Shown here: positions 28,313 through 36,618 of the stretch, piece after piece
Position numbering within the stretch: position 1 is the first letter of the stretch
How the letters are laid out: every line of letters starts with the position of its first letter
Source: Moraxella sp. ZY210820
GTDB lineage: Bacteria; Pseudomonadota; Gammaproteobacteria; Pseudomonadales; Moraxellaceae
DNA: 64,000 nucleotides
Assembly: GCF_030674635.1 (NCBI RefSeq)
Contig: NZ_CP089978.1
Location: 1,674,001 to 1,738,000, forward strand
Direction: 5' to 3'
Program-made: the position numbers and the translations under genes
Notes under the pieces: model-generated
Seen by the model: the letters and a program-made list of their open reading frames with translations, nothing else
Database searches by the model: none
What the model was told of the DNA's origin: nothing

Positions 28313-28323
28313 GGTCAATAACT

Positions 28324-28746
28324 ATGTGGAATAGACGTGAGATGAGAAATAAAGATGATTATTATAAACCTTTACTTGACCGTCCACGTCATCAAGCTGA
28401 ATTGAGTAGGCCAACACAAATTAAAGTCTTAATTGTTTTTACTTTATTGATTTTTGGTGGATTATTTTGGTCTTTTTATCATTATCAGCAAAATATTGTG
28501 GAAAAAGTAGAACTAAAATCTGAAAGACTCGACATTTATTATGCTTATCGTAAAAATAAATTAATGATGATTAATTATGCAGATATTGATAAAATTAATT
28601 TAAAATGTAATAAAATGAATTGCGGATTAACCTTCTATTTAAAAAATGGTAAGAAACAAGATGTTGATTTATCTCAAAAATCAGAGCAAGTAAAAGCATT
28701 AAGAGATGATATTCAACAAGCAATGAAAAATCATTCCCCTAAATAA
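28324..28746 (+). CDS. Small single-TM protein of unknown function
   Basis: A 140-residue protein: a basic, charged N-terminus (about 32 residues), one membrane helix (about 33-53, VLIVFTLLIFGGLFWSFYHY), then a polar domain of about 85 residues with two nearby Cys (CNKMNCG). I do not recognise the family. An AAGG site precedes the ATG and the gene starts 11 bases after the L,D-transpeptidase stop, so it probably belongs to the same operon and may act at the cell envelope. Its 3' end overlaps the convergent LysE-type gene by 16 bases. Confidence 0.75.
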   Translation: MWNRREMRNKDDYYKPLLDRPRHQAELSRPTQIKVLIVFTLLIFGGLFWSFYHYQQNIVEKVELKSERLDIYYAYRKNKLMMINYADIDKINLKCNKMNCGLTFYLKNGKKQDVDLSQKSEQVKALRDDIQQAMKNHSPK

Positions 28747-29333
28747 ATCAACGATAGAATCATCGGAACTGTACATAAAATCAACATAATGGCTGAACAT
28801 TGATATAAACGTTTGGCATTAACACCTAACAAACCATTACTCAGTAATGCTCGCCCAAAAAACATCCAAAATAATGCACTGGGTAACATGACTAATAATA
28901 AAATAATCATCATTTCAAAAAAGTTTTGGCTACTATCCCATGTATGTTGTGGCAATATGCCAACGGTTAATAAAATCGCTTTCGGATTACGTAAAGTTAC
29001 ATAAAACATATCCGCCGATGACAATTCTTTTTTAGGCGATACATGACGATGTAAATCACTATATTTCCATAATCGTATGGCTAACCACAACACATAAATT
29101 AAACTTAAACTATGCAAAATCAGCACTAAATCAGACCAATAAGGACGCATAATATGCACAAATAAAGCACATAGACTGATTGCATACAAGTAACCTAAAT
29201 ATTCAGCAGGAAAATATTTAAATGCACTTAAAATATTTTTTTGATAGGCACGATAAGCAAAAATCGCGTTACTTGGACCTGGTATCAGAAATAATGTGAA
29301 TAATGTTAGGATTAAAAAATAATTTAAGTTCAT
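28731..29333 (-). CDS. LysE/RhtB-family exporter
   Basis: A 200-residue inner-membrane protein with about six helices. It carries the family signature FLIPGPSNAIFAYRAYQKN near the N-terminus and FYVTLRNPKAILLTVGILPQ in the middle. Members export amino acids such as lysine, threonine or homoserine; the substrate here cannot be deduced. The gene is alone on the minus strand, and its 3' end overlaps the plus-strand gene by 16 bases. Confidence 0.85.
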   Translation of the reverse strand: MNLNYFLILTLFTLFLIPGPSNAIFAYRAYQKNILSAFKYFPAEYLGYLYAISLCALFVHIMRPYWSDLVLILHSLSLIYVLWLAIRLWKYSDLHRHVSPKKELSSADMFYVTLRNPKAILLTVGILPQHTWDSSQNFFEMMIILLLVMLPSALFWMFFGRALLSNGLLGVNAKRLYQCSAIMLILCTVPMILSLIYLGE

Positions 29334-29663
29334 GTAGCGTCCACAATATTGTAGCTATCTTTATTTGATAGAAAATGTTAGGAACTAGCAACCATCATTA
29401 AAATAGAATTCTATCTAATTGTATCATATAATAATTTATCCATTCTGACAAATCATTATCCCATCAAACGCCTAAATTTATGGCATATTACATAGCATTT
29501 ACATATCATTTTTCATATAATATTAATTATCCTAAAGCAAACATGACATTATATTTCTATACAAAACAACTATTTGTATATTAGCTATTCGCCAACGAAT
29601 ATGTCTACCGTTTGATTTTATCATCAAATGTATTATATTTCACCTAAAAGAGTAAGGTAACTT
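29334..29663. other. Divergent intergenic region before the Tsx-like gene
   Basis: About 330 bases, strongly A+T-rich, between divergent genes. TATAAT occurs at 29516-29521 but without a well-placed -35. A clear AGTAAGGT ribosome site precedes the ATG at 29664. I see no gene, repeat or RNA here. Confidence 0.4.
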
Positions 29664-30383
29664 ATGAAAATTTTAAATATCGCAATGCTCGGTATGATTG
29701 CGTTATCAACAGCAAGTGTACACGCTACCCCAGTATGGCAAGATTTTAGTATCTCTGGTTTATATGGTACCAATTATGAATTAGTTGCAGACCCATCTGG
29801 CAAACAAACGACTATTACTTTCGAATATGCTGCTAAAATCAAATATGCAGATTTTTTTGCATTTGCTGACCGTACGGAAAGTAATAGCGTTAAATCAACT
29901 TATGCCGAAGTTTCACCACGTTTAAGTTTAAAAGAAACGACAGGTTTAAACTTTGGCAATGGATTGGTCAAAGACATTTTAGTGAGTACCACTTGGGAAG
30001 CTGGAGATGGTTTCAATAATTATCTTTATGGGGTTGGTGTTGATTTAAATATTCCAAAATTTCAATATGCAAGCCTGAATTTCTATCGTGCAAACAATGA
30101 AAATGTACAAGATGACTGGCAAGTTACTGCAACGTATGGCGTACCATTTAAATTAGGTAATGAAGATTTCTTATTTGATGGTTTCCTAGATTGGAGCACA
30201 AAAGAAGACGATCATGCTGCTGAAACCAACTGGACCAATCAGTTAAAATGGAATGCTGGTAAACATATCTCGCCTAATACACGTTTATATATTGGACTTG
30301 AGCATTCATTATGGCAAAATAAATATGGCGTAAATAATGCCGATGAAAACAATGTCAGTGCTTTAATAAAATATCACTTTTAA
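29664..30383 (+). CDS. Tsx/OmpK-like outer-membrane channel
   Basis: A 239-residue outer-membrane beta-barrel. A signal peptide ends at VHA (about residue 22); the mature part opens WQDFSISGLYGTNYE, shows alternating barrel strands and ends ALIKYHF with the terminal Phe needed for outer-membrane insertion. Length and the pattern TTWEAGDGFNNYLYGVGVD fit the nucleoside-specific channel Tsx/OmpK family. It probably lets small solutes such as nucleosides diffuse across the outer membrane. It is monocistronic, with a hairpin downstream. Confidence 0.8.
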   Translation: MKILNIAMLGMIALSTASVHATPVWQDFSISGLYGTNYELVADPSGKQTTITFEYAAKIKYADFFAFADRTESNSVKSTYAEVSPRLSLKETTGLNFGNGLVKDILVSTTWEAGDGFNNYLYGVGVDLNIPKFQYASLNFYRANNENVQDDWQVTATYGVPFKLGNEDFLFDGFLDWSTKEDDHAAETNWTNQLKWNAGKHISPNTRLYIGLEHSLWQNKYGVNNADENNVSALIKYHF

Positions 30384-30403
30384 CATTAACATCATCATAT
30401 AAA

Positions 30404-30438
30404 ATATAAGGTGTAAAACAAGCATTTACGCCTTATAT
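30404..30438 (+). terminator. Hairpin after the Tsx-like gene
   Basis: ATATAAGGTGTAAA pairs with TTTACGCCTTATAT (14 bp, one wobble) around a 7-nt loop, 20 bases after the stop. There is no strong T run, so termination efficiency is uncertain. Confidence 0.55.
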
Positions 30439-30441
30439 CAT

Positions 30442-30470
30442 TTATTGCTTACTATAAAATATGTTAGAAT
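30442..30470 (+). promoter_or_regulatory. Candidate prfB promoter
   Basis: TTATTG (30442-30447), a 17-nt spacer and TAGAAT (30465-30470) preceded by TGT, an extended -10 form. It lies about 32 bases before the GTG start of prfB. Confidence 0.35.
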
Positions 30471-30501
30471 AAGCTATCATAAATAAATAGAGAGTTTTAT
30501 T

Positions 30502-31597
30502 GTGGAAATCAATCCTTTTGTATTACGTTTAAAAGATTTAAATGAGCGTGGTGTAACCTTACGGGGGTATCTTTGACTACGATAGCAAGAAAGAACGTTT
30601 AGAAGAAGTCTTGCGAGAGTTGGAAGACCCAAGTATTTGGAATGACCAACAACGTGCTCAAGCGATTGCAAAAGAAAAAGGGGCATTGGAAAATAGTATT
30701 GGTGTACTTGACCAACTCACTGAACAATTAGCCGATGCTCAAGCAATGTTAGATTTAGCCGTTGAAGCTGATGATGAAACTTTACTTGACGATGTTACTG
30801 CTGAACTTGATGTAGCAGAAGAAAAATTAGCTAAACTTGAATTTCAGCGTATGTTTAGCAATCCAATGGATCCAAATCCGTGTTTCTTAGACATTCAAGC
30901 AGGTTCTGGCGGTACGGAAGCACAAGATTGGGCATCGATGTTGTTGCGTATGTATTTACGTTGGATTGAGCGTCATGGCTTTAAAGGTGAGTTATTAGAA
31001 GTCTCTGATGGTGATGTAGCAGGTATTAAATCAGCAACCATTCGTGTTGATGGAGAATTTGCCTATGGTTGGTTGCGTACTGAAACTGGCGTACATCGTT
31101 TGGTACGTAAATCGCCTTTTGATAGTAATAATAACCGTCATACTTCATTCTCTGCGGTATTTGTTTCTCCTGAGATTGATGATAATATCGAAATTGAAAT
31201 CAATCCAGCTGATGTACGCACGGATACTTATCGTGCCTCTGGTGCAGGTGGTCAGCATATTAACAAAACCGATTCGGCAGTACGCTTAACGCATATACCA
31301 ACAGGCATTGTGGTGGCGTGTCAAAATGAGCGTTCACAACACGCCAACCGAGACCGTGCGTGGAAAATGTTACGTGCAAAATTGTATGACTTAGAAATGC
31401 AAAAACGTAATGAAGCCGCTCAAGCCTTAGAAGATAGTAAATCTGATATTGGTTGGGGTAGTCAAATTCGTTCATATGTGCTTGATGACTCTCGCATTAA
31501 AGATTTGCGTACAGGTGTGGAAAATTCCAATACCAAAGCTGTGCTTGATGGCGATTTAGATAAGTTTATTGAAGCGAGTTTAAAACAAGGTTTATAA
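30502..31597 (+). CDS. prfB: Peptide chain release factor 2, with programmed +1 frameshift
   Basis: RF2 reads UGA and UAA stops. The frame starts at GTG 30502 behind AGAGAG and runs 24 codons to CTT TGA at 30571-30576. The sequence GGGGGTATCTTTGAC around it is the conserved RF2 autoregulatory frameshift site with its internal Shine-Dalgarno-like element. After a +1 shift the reading continues GAC TAC GAT to the stop at 31597, for about 364 residues (E. coli 365). The SPF anticodon-like motif ([13 protein letters not shown]) and the GGQ motif ([15 protein letters not shown]) are present. When RF2 is scarce, slow UGA reading favours the shift and restores RF2. Confidence 0.96.
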
Positions 31598-31605
31598 ATA
31601 CAACG

Positions 31606-31721
31606 TCATTCTTAACTCATCATAAGTTATTGATTTTATGTAGGGGCGAATGATTATTCGCCCGTACAAAATTAAATATTTTAAATCATATCAATGTACT
31701 ATGCTTTTAAGTTGAGAATGA
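31606..31721. mobile_element. MITE-like element, family B, copy 2 (116 bp)
   Basis: Ends are TCATTCTTAACT and AGTTGAGAATGA, a 12-bp inverted repeat with one mismatch. It matches the element at 19564-19672 in the opposite orientation. Its centre carries a hairpin TGTAGGGGCGAAT / ATTCGCCCGTACA (31639-31668) that the other copy lacks. Its right end lies 14 bases before the start of the next gene. Confidence 0.7.
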
Positions 31722-31735
31722 AGTAATAACACATT

Positions 31736-32269
31736 ATGAGTATGACGATGAAAAAATTCTTAATGACAGGTGTAATGGCAATCGCCATGACAGGTTGTGC
31801 AACCATTAACATTCCTGAAATGCCTGATTTATCAAAATTACCACAATTACCAGAAATACCAACTGTAACTGTGAATATGGAGCAAAATATGCAACGTAAC
31901 GTAACATTTGATAGTGCTTATGATTTTGCCACAACCAAGAGTAAAATTGTTGAAGCCTTAAAATCAAAAGGTATGACTATTTTTGCAGAAATTGACCATC
32001 AACAAGCAGCTACAAATGCTGGTTTAACCATGCAACCTGCCACAGTCATTATTTTTGGTACACCTAAAGCAGGTACACCATTGATGATTAAAGACCCAAA
32101 TTTTGCCTTACAACTGCCACTTAAAGTGTTAGTAACTGAAGTAAATGGTAAAACCCAAGTGGTGATTAACAAAACTGAAAGTTTAATTGCTGGTAGTAAA
32201 ATTCAATATAGCGATGTTGAAAATACACTGGCTAAAGCTGAATTAGTGATTCAAGCAACGATTAAATAA
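31736..32269 (+). CDS. DUF302-domain lipoprotein
   Basis: A 177-residue secreted protein. The signal peptide ends in a lipobox-like MTGC; an in-frame ATG at codon 5 would give the shorter start MKKFLMTG. After a Pro-rich linker (residues about 25-45), the rest matches the DUF302 pattern, including ATVIIFGTPKAGTPLM and a final strand-helix ending. DUF302 domains are small dimeric folds of unknown role, often in the envelope. The family B MITE ends 14 bases upstream, so the promoter must lie within or beyond it. A terminator follows. Confidence 0.8.
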   Translation: MSMTMKKFLMTGVMAIAMTGCATINIPEMPDLSKLPQLPEIPTVTVNMEQNMQRNVTFDSAYDFATTKSKIVEALKSKGMTIFAEIDHQQAATNAGLTMQPATVIIFGTPKAGTPLMIKDPNFALQLPLKVLVTEVNGKTQVVINKTESLIAGSKIQYSDVENTLAKAELVIQATIK

Positions 32270-32309
32270 ATTTATTATACTTCGGTTATTATAAATTATT
32301 GATTTTAAT

Positions 32310-32331
32310 AAGGACGATTTTTTTCGTCCTT
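32310..32331 (+). terminator. Terminator of the DUF302 gene
   Basis: AAGGACGA pairs with TCGTCCTT (8 bp) around a T-rich loop, about 40 bases after the stop; a short T-rich tail follows. Confidence 0.55.
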
Positions 32332-32347
32332 GTTTATATTTTAATAT

Positions 32348-32653
32348 TCACTTTTTCTTGCTCGCAAATAAAACAATTTTATTGCCACTATAATGAATAT
32401 CATTCACAAGAATTTGACAAGCAACACCAAATAAATACCAAGCTGAACCTATTTTAATCGTGATTTTATATCCCCTAACAAAATACTCATGACTCATTCC
32501 TAGCTTAAAATCATCATGAATATTATATCTTTCTTGATGAACAATTTTATTATCAATGCAAATTTCTTCATAGGTATCTCCTGAAAAATTCCAAGCATTT
32601 TTAACTACAATTTCAATACCTTGATAATTTGTTTGCCAAATCTTTTCTTGCAT
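32348..32653 (-). CDS. Small hypothetical protein
   Basis: A 101-residue protein from the ATG at 32653, which follows a GTAAGGT ribosome site at good spacing; a TTG one codon earlier is less likely. No signal peptide is evident. The composition is rich in aromatic and beta-forming residues (IWQTNYQGIEIVVKNAWNFS, then FVRGYKITIKIGSAWYLF), which suggests a small beta-sandwich-like fold. I do not recognise the family. It stands alone on the minus strand between the DUF302 gene and the toxin-antitoxin pair. Confidence 0.55.
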   Translation of the reverse strand: MQEKIWQTNYQGIEIVVKNAWNFSGDTYEEICIDNKIVHQERYNIHDDFKLGMSHEYFVRGYKITIKIGSAWYLFGVACQILVNDIHYSGNKIVLFASKKK

Positions 32654-32840
32654 CAAAATAACCTTACAAAATAAGCTTTAGATATTTTAACATACATCTC
32701 AAATTATTATCTAAAAATGCTGATAGATTTATGTTTCATCTCATTTGTAGAGTTATCCAACTAAAAATCTAAAAATTTTTCTTGTTTCTTAGACAATCTT
32801 ATTTTAATATTTAACTTTCATATTTTAATAGAACTGTATT

Positions 32841-33125
32841 ATGACTGCAAAACAAATCCAACAGCAAGCTTTGGCAATCATTGAACGTATGGGTTTAACC
32901 CATGAACAAGCCTTAGCTATTTTTTATCGTCAAATTGTAGAACTTAACACTTTCCCTTTTAAAATTGATGAACAAGAAAAAGCCCAATTTGTATTTCAAA
33001 GTCAAGCCAATCGTGCATGGCAACATTATCAACAATCTGGATTACATGCTACTCACGCTGATATTGAATTATGGGCTGAACGTTTATATAGTACATCAGA
33101 GCGGGTATTAACATGTCGCAAATAA
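32841..33125 (+). CDS. RelB/DinJ-type antitoxin
   Basis: A 94-residue protein with the ribbon-helix-helix N-terminus of the RelB/DinJ family: IIERMGLTHEQALAIFYRQIVELNTFPF matches the family pattern G-L-T-x-x-x-A-x-x-x-F-x-x-Q-V followed by PF. The C-terminal part (SGLHATHADIELWAERL) is the expected toxin-binding tail. Its 3' end overlaps the toxin gene by 13 bases, the usual antitoxin-first coupling. It should bind its own promoter and repress the pair. Confidence 0.85.
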   Translation: MTAKQIQQQALAIIERMGLTHEQALAIFYRQIVELNTFPFKIDEQEKAQFVFQSQANRAWQHYQQSGLHATHADIELWAERLYSTSERVLTCRK

Positions 33126-33400
33126 TTTATAGTCAAACTGCGGTCGAACATTTACAGTATATCGCTGAACAATGGCGTAAAGACCCACAAATTGGTAAAC
33201 ACGCTATTCAATTAATTTTACAACACATTAATCGTTTAGATTTGGTTCGTCCTATGCGTGGACAAAAAGAAAATCAAGATTTTCAAGTATTAAACATTAA
33301 AATCGGCTCTAATGGTTTTGTAGTTAATTATCGTCAATATGAACATCAAATCATTATTTTAGCAATAAAAAGCTATCAAGATGCGGGTATGCTTGATTAA
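33113..33400 (+). CDS. RelE/ParE-superfamily toxin
   Basis: A 95-residue protein of the RelE/ParE fold: IIYSQTAVEHLQYIAEQWRKD is the N-terminal helical part, and the strands RPMRGQKENQDFQVLNIKIGSNGFVVNY and HQIIILAIKSYQDAGML complete it. Family toxins either cut mRNA at the ribosome (RelE) or poison gyrase (ParE); which applies here cannot be read from the motifs. It overlaps the antitoxin gene by 13 bases. A dGTPase gene starts 41 bases downstream behind its own strong ribosome site. Confidence 0.85.
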   Translation: MSQIIYSQTAVEHLQYIAEQWRKDPQIGKHAIQLILQHINRLDLVRPMRGQKENQDFQVLNIKIGSNGFVVNYRQYEHQIIILAIKSYQDAGMLD

Positions 33401-33441
33401 TCTACCATATCATAAAACTTAATCATCAATAGGGGGAATAT

Positions 33442-34791
33442 ATGACACAAATGAATTGGGCAACATTAATGTCTACCACTCGTTTTCAAGTCGATAGTGA
33501 TGGGCAAGTGCAAATCATACCGCCTAAAACTGTCATTGACCCTTATCGTACTGCATTTCATATTGATTATGACCGTTTAGTATTTTCTCATGCCTTTCGC
33601 CGTTTAGGACGTAAAACCCAAGTACATCCTCTTGCTAAAAATGACCATACGCATAACCGCCTTACTCATAGTGTGGAAGTCGCTAGTGTTGGACGTAGTT
33701 TAGGACGTAAAGTCGCAGCTATGTTAGCCATGCAACAGCGTTTGCCTGAATCCGTGAGTATTGATGATATGGGAATGTGTGTACAAGTCGCTTGTTTAGC
33801 ACATGATTTGGGCAATCCACCTTTTGGGCATACAGGCGAAGATGCTTTACGTCAATGGTTTCGTCATCCACAACATGCACATTATTTACAACCATTAAGC
33901 CAAGAACAACGCTTAGATATTCAAAGCTATGAAGGTAATGCTCACAGTCTCAGACAAATCGCCAGTTTAGAAATGTACAATCAGCAAGGTGGTATGCGTT
34001 TGACTGCTGCTTCTATTGGTAGCTTATTAAAATACCCATGGACTAGTCAGCACCCTAAATATGGTCAAAGTAAGTTTAATATTTATCAAACTGAATTAGT
34101 TTATATTGAACAAATTGCTAATCATTTAGGTTTGGTACGTAAAGACCAATATTGTTGGGCAAGACATCCTTTATCTTATTTAATGGAAGCTGCTGATGAT
34201 ATTTGCTATGCTCTCATGGATTTAGAAGATGCGATTGACCTTGATTTATTAGACTATGAAACTGTTACTCAAGTGTTACAACCACTCGCAACACTTGAAA
34301 AACGCCATCAAGTTTATCATCCACGTGAAAAAATTGCCATGATGCGTGGAATTGCAATCGGTCAAGCGATTGAACATATTGCGGAAGTCTTTATGCGTCA
34401 TGAACAACAGTTGCTCAATGGAGAGTTTTCAGACAAGGCAGACTTACTCAGTTATACCGATGACTATGTACAACAAACACTAGAAAATGCAAAACAATTA
34501 GCTCGTGATCAGATTTTTAATCATCGTAGTAAATTGATGCATGGTTTAGCTGCTTTTAAATGTTTAGCGACTATTTTAGATTTACTCATTCCATCTGTTT
34601 ATCAGCAAGTAACCACAGGTCAGTTGAATGTCGAACAGCAACACGCATTAAAACTACTTGAGCCAATTAAAATTCAGCATAATGATGATTTATATCAATC
34701 TTATATGGTTGTTTTAGATTATATTGGCGGTATGACAGATAATTATGCAGCTCAAATGGCTCGTGAATTATCTGGATTGAATATGCTATAA
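33442..34791 (+). CDS. dgt: Deoxyguanosinetriphosphate triphosphohydrolase (dGTPase)
   Basis: A 449-residue HD-domain enzyme that splits dNTPs, typically dGTP, into the nucleoside and triphosphate. The metal-binding motifs are NRLTHSVEVASVGRSLGR (first His) and VACLAHDLGNPPFGHTGE (HD pair), with a later AADDICYALMDLEDA. Length is that of the shorter dGTPase type. The ATG follows a strong AGGGGGA site. It lies directly after the toxin-antitoxin pair; dGTPases can also act in phage defence by draining dNTPs, but this one has no other defence neighbour and looks like the housekeeping form. Confidence 0.9.
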   Translation: MTQMNWATLMSTTRFQVDSDGQVQIIPPKTVIDPYRTAFHIDYDRLVFSHAFRRLGRKTQVHPLAKNDHTHNRLTHSVEVASVGRSLGRKVAAMLAMQQRLPESVSIDDMGMCVQVACLAHDLGNPPFGHTGEDALRQWFRHPQHAHYLQPLSQEQRLDIQSYEGNAHSLRQIASLEMYNQQGGMRLTAASIGSLLKYPWTSQHPKYGQSKFNIYQTELVYIEQIANHLGLVRKDQYCWARHPLSYLMEAADDICYALMDLEDAIDLDLLDYETVTQVLQPLATLEKRHQVYHPREKIAMMRGIAIGQAIEHIAEVFMRHEQQLLNGEFSDKADLLSYTDDYVQQTLENAKQLARDQIFNHRSKLMHGLAAFKCLATILDLLIPSVYQQVTTGQLNVEQQHALKLLEPIKIQHNDDLYQSYMVVLDYIGGMTDNYAAQMARELSGLNML

Positions 34792-34859
34792 AAGACACAT
34801 AAAATGTGTTAAACTTAATCACAATTTTCCTATTTTTGTAAAACAATTAGGTTTCCTAC

Positions 34860-36257
34860 ATGACCACATTATCAGCAGAAATTTTAAGCCAGCTTAGTGC
34901 TATTGTTGGCACAGAGCGTGTAAAAACCGACTCAGACAGTTTAACCCATTGGGGCAAAGATTATACTAAACATTTTGACCCTAATCCAAGTGCAATTGTC
35001 TTTCCAAGCACGACTGAACAAGTTCAAGCCATTATCAAATTAGCCAATGAACATCATATCGTCATTACTCCATCAGGTGGACGTACAGGGTTATCCGCAG
35101 GTGCTGTGGCAAGTAATGGTGAAATTGTCATCAGCATGGATAAAATGAACCAAATTTTAGAATTCTTCCCTGCTGACCGTATGGTACGTGTACAAGCAGG
35201 CGTAATTACGGAACAATTACAAGATTATGCTGAAGAACAAGGAATGTATTACCCTGTTGATTTTGCTTCAGCAGGTTCAAGCCAAATTGGTGGTAATATT
35301 GGTACCAATGCCGGTGGAATCAAAGTCATTAAATATGGTATGACACGTAATTGGATTTTAGGTTTAACGGTTGTTACAGGTAAAGGTGATATTCTGCATT
35401 TAAATAAAGGTATGATTAAAAATGCAACAGGATATGCCCTACAACATCTGTTTATTGGCGGCGAAGGTACGCTTGGTATCGTAACTGAAGCAGAAATTAA
35501 ACTTGAACGCCAACCACAAGATTTACAAGTAATGGTACTAGGGGTACCTGATTTTGCAGCGGTTATGCCGATTTTACATGCATTCCAAAGTAAAATTGAT
35601 TTAACTGCATTTGAATTTTTCAGCGAATTAGCCGTACAAAAAGTTTTAGCACATGGTCATGTGCAACGTCCATTTGAAACTGAATGTCCATTTTATGTAT
35701 TGCTAGAATTTGAAGCACCATATGAACCGATTATGGATAAAGCGATGGAAATTTTTGAGCATTGTATGGAACAAGGTTGGATTGTTGATGGTGTAATGAG
35801 TCAAAATCTTGAACAAGTACATAGTTTATGGCGTTTACGTGAAGATATTTCTGAATCCATCGCTCCTTTTATTCCATATAAAAATGATATTTCAGTATTG
35901 ATTACTCATGTACCAGCATTCATCGAAGAAATTGATAAGATTGTAACTGAAAATTATCCTGATTTTGAAATTTGCTGGTTTGGTCATATCGGCGATGGTA
36001 ATTTACATCTTAATATTTTAAAACCTACTGATTTAAGTAAAGATGAGTTTTTTGCTAAATGCCAAGTCGTCAATCAATATGTATTTGATACAGTAAAGAA
36101 ATATAATGGTTCTATTTCTGCAGAACACGGCGTTGGTATGACAAAAAAACCTTATTTAGACTATACTCGTTCAGCTGAAGAAATCGAATATATGAAAGCC
36201 CTAAAAGCTGTTTTTGACCCAAATGGAATTATGAATAAAGGCAAATTATTTGATTAA
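34860..36257 (+). CDS. FAD-linked 2-hydroxyacid dehydrogenase (GlcD/D2HGDH/DLD family)
   Basis: A 465-residue flavoenzyme. The N-terminal PCMH-type FAD-binding domain has TPSGGRTGLSAGAVA and GSSQIGGNIGTNAGGIKVIKYG; the C-terminal FAD-oxidase domain ends with the metal-site motifs FGHIGDGNLHLNIL and ISAEHGVGMTKKPYL. Relatives oxidise D-2-hydroxyglutarate, D-lactate or glycolate and pass electrons to a carrier. No glcE/glcF partners are nearby, which favours a stand-alone D-2-hydroxyglutarate or D-lactate dehydrogenase. A terminator follows at once. Confidence 0.9.
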   Translation: MTTLSAEILSQLSAIVGTERVKTDSDSLTHWGKDYTKHFDPNPSAIVFPSTTEQVQAIIKLANEHHIVITPSGGRTGLSAGAVASNGEIVISMDKMNQILEFFPADRMVRVQAGVITEQLQDYAEEQGMYYPVDFASAGSSQIGGNIGTNAGGIKVIKYGMTRNWILGLTVVTGKGDILHLNKGMIKNATGYALQHLFIGGEGTLGIVTEAEIKLERQPQDLQVMVLGVPDFAAVMPILHAFQSKIDLTAFEFFSELAVQKVLAHGHVQRPFETECPFYVLLEFEAPYEPIMDKAMEIFEHCMEQGWIVDGVMSQNLEQVHSLWRLREDISESIAPFIPYKNDISVLITHVPAFIEEIDKIVTENYPDFEICWFGHIGDGNLHLNILKPTDLSKDEFFAKCQVVNQYVFDTVKKYNGSISAEHGVGMTKKPYLDYTRSAEEIEYMKALKAVFDPNGIMNKGKLFD

Positions 36258-36261
36258 TAGT

Positions 36262-36293
36262 AAAAACTCCTATCATCATGATAGGAGTTTTTT
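36262..36293 (+). terminator. Terminator of the FAD-linked dehydrogenase gene
   Basis: A strong stem AAAAACTCCTATC / GATAGGAGTTTTT with a 5-nt loop, 4 bases after the stop and ending in T6. Confidence 0.9.
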
Positions 36294-36618
36294 AATAATT
36301 TGAATTGCCAAATCAAGCACAACACTATATCAAAAAAGAAAGTATTTATATCTTTAGGCAACATAACTATATGTAATATAATAGTTTATTTAAATATTTA
36401 CCAATAATTTTTTTTACTATACTCAAAATCATCATTAAATTTAAAACAATCTTAAAAATCATTATCTCTTAAAAAATGACATAGGTCATCAACATTACAG
36501 ATATTCAGCATAATACCAACAAGCTTTTGTTTCTTTTAGTAACAACTATTCTAATTTAACCTAAAACATTAGATAATAGTCGATTAATTTTCTTCTTTGA
36601 ATATTTGAATAGGTCTAA
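36294..36618. other. Intergenic region before the DUF475 gene
   Basis: About 325 bases of A+T-rich DNA. It must contain the promoter of the membrane-protein gene at 36619, but no convincing -35/-10 pair stands out. I looked for a metal-sensing riboswitch, since TerC relatives can have one, and saw no matching conserved core. Confidence 0.4.

Noticed and set aside
30611..31597. A prfB start at an internal ATG (30611)
   Set aside because: This would remove the conserved N-terminus; the CTT TGA C frameshift site and the upstream GTG start explain the full-length gene.
32841..34791. Calling the toxin-antitoxin plus dGTPase set a new defence system
   Set aside because: The dGTPase matches the housekeeping form in length and motifs, and nothing else around it is defence-related; adjacency alone is weak evidence.
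36294..36618. Possible metal riboswitch before the DUF475 gene
   Set aside because: No conserved riboswitch core or paired stems were seen; only A+T-rich sequence.
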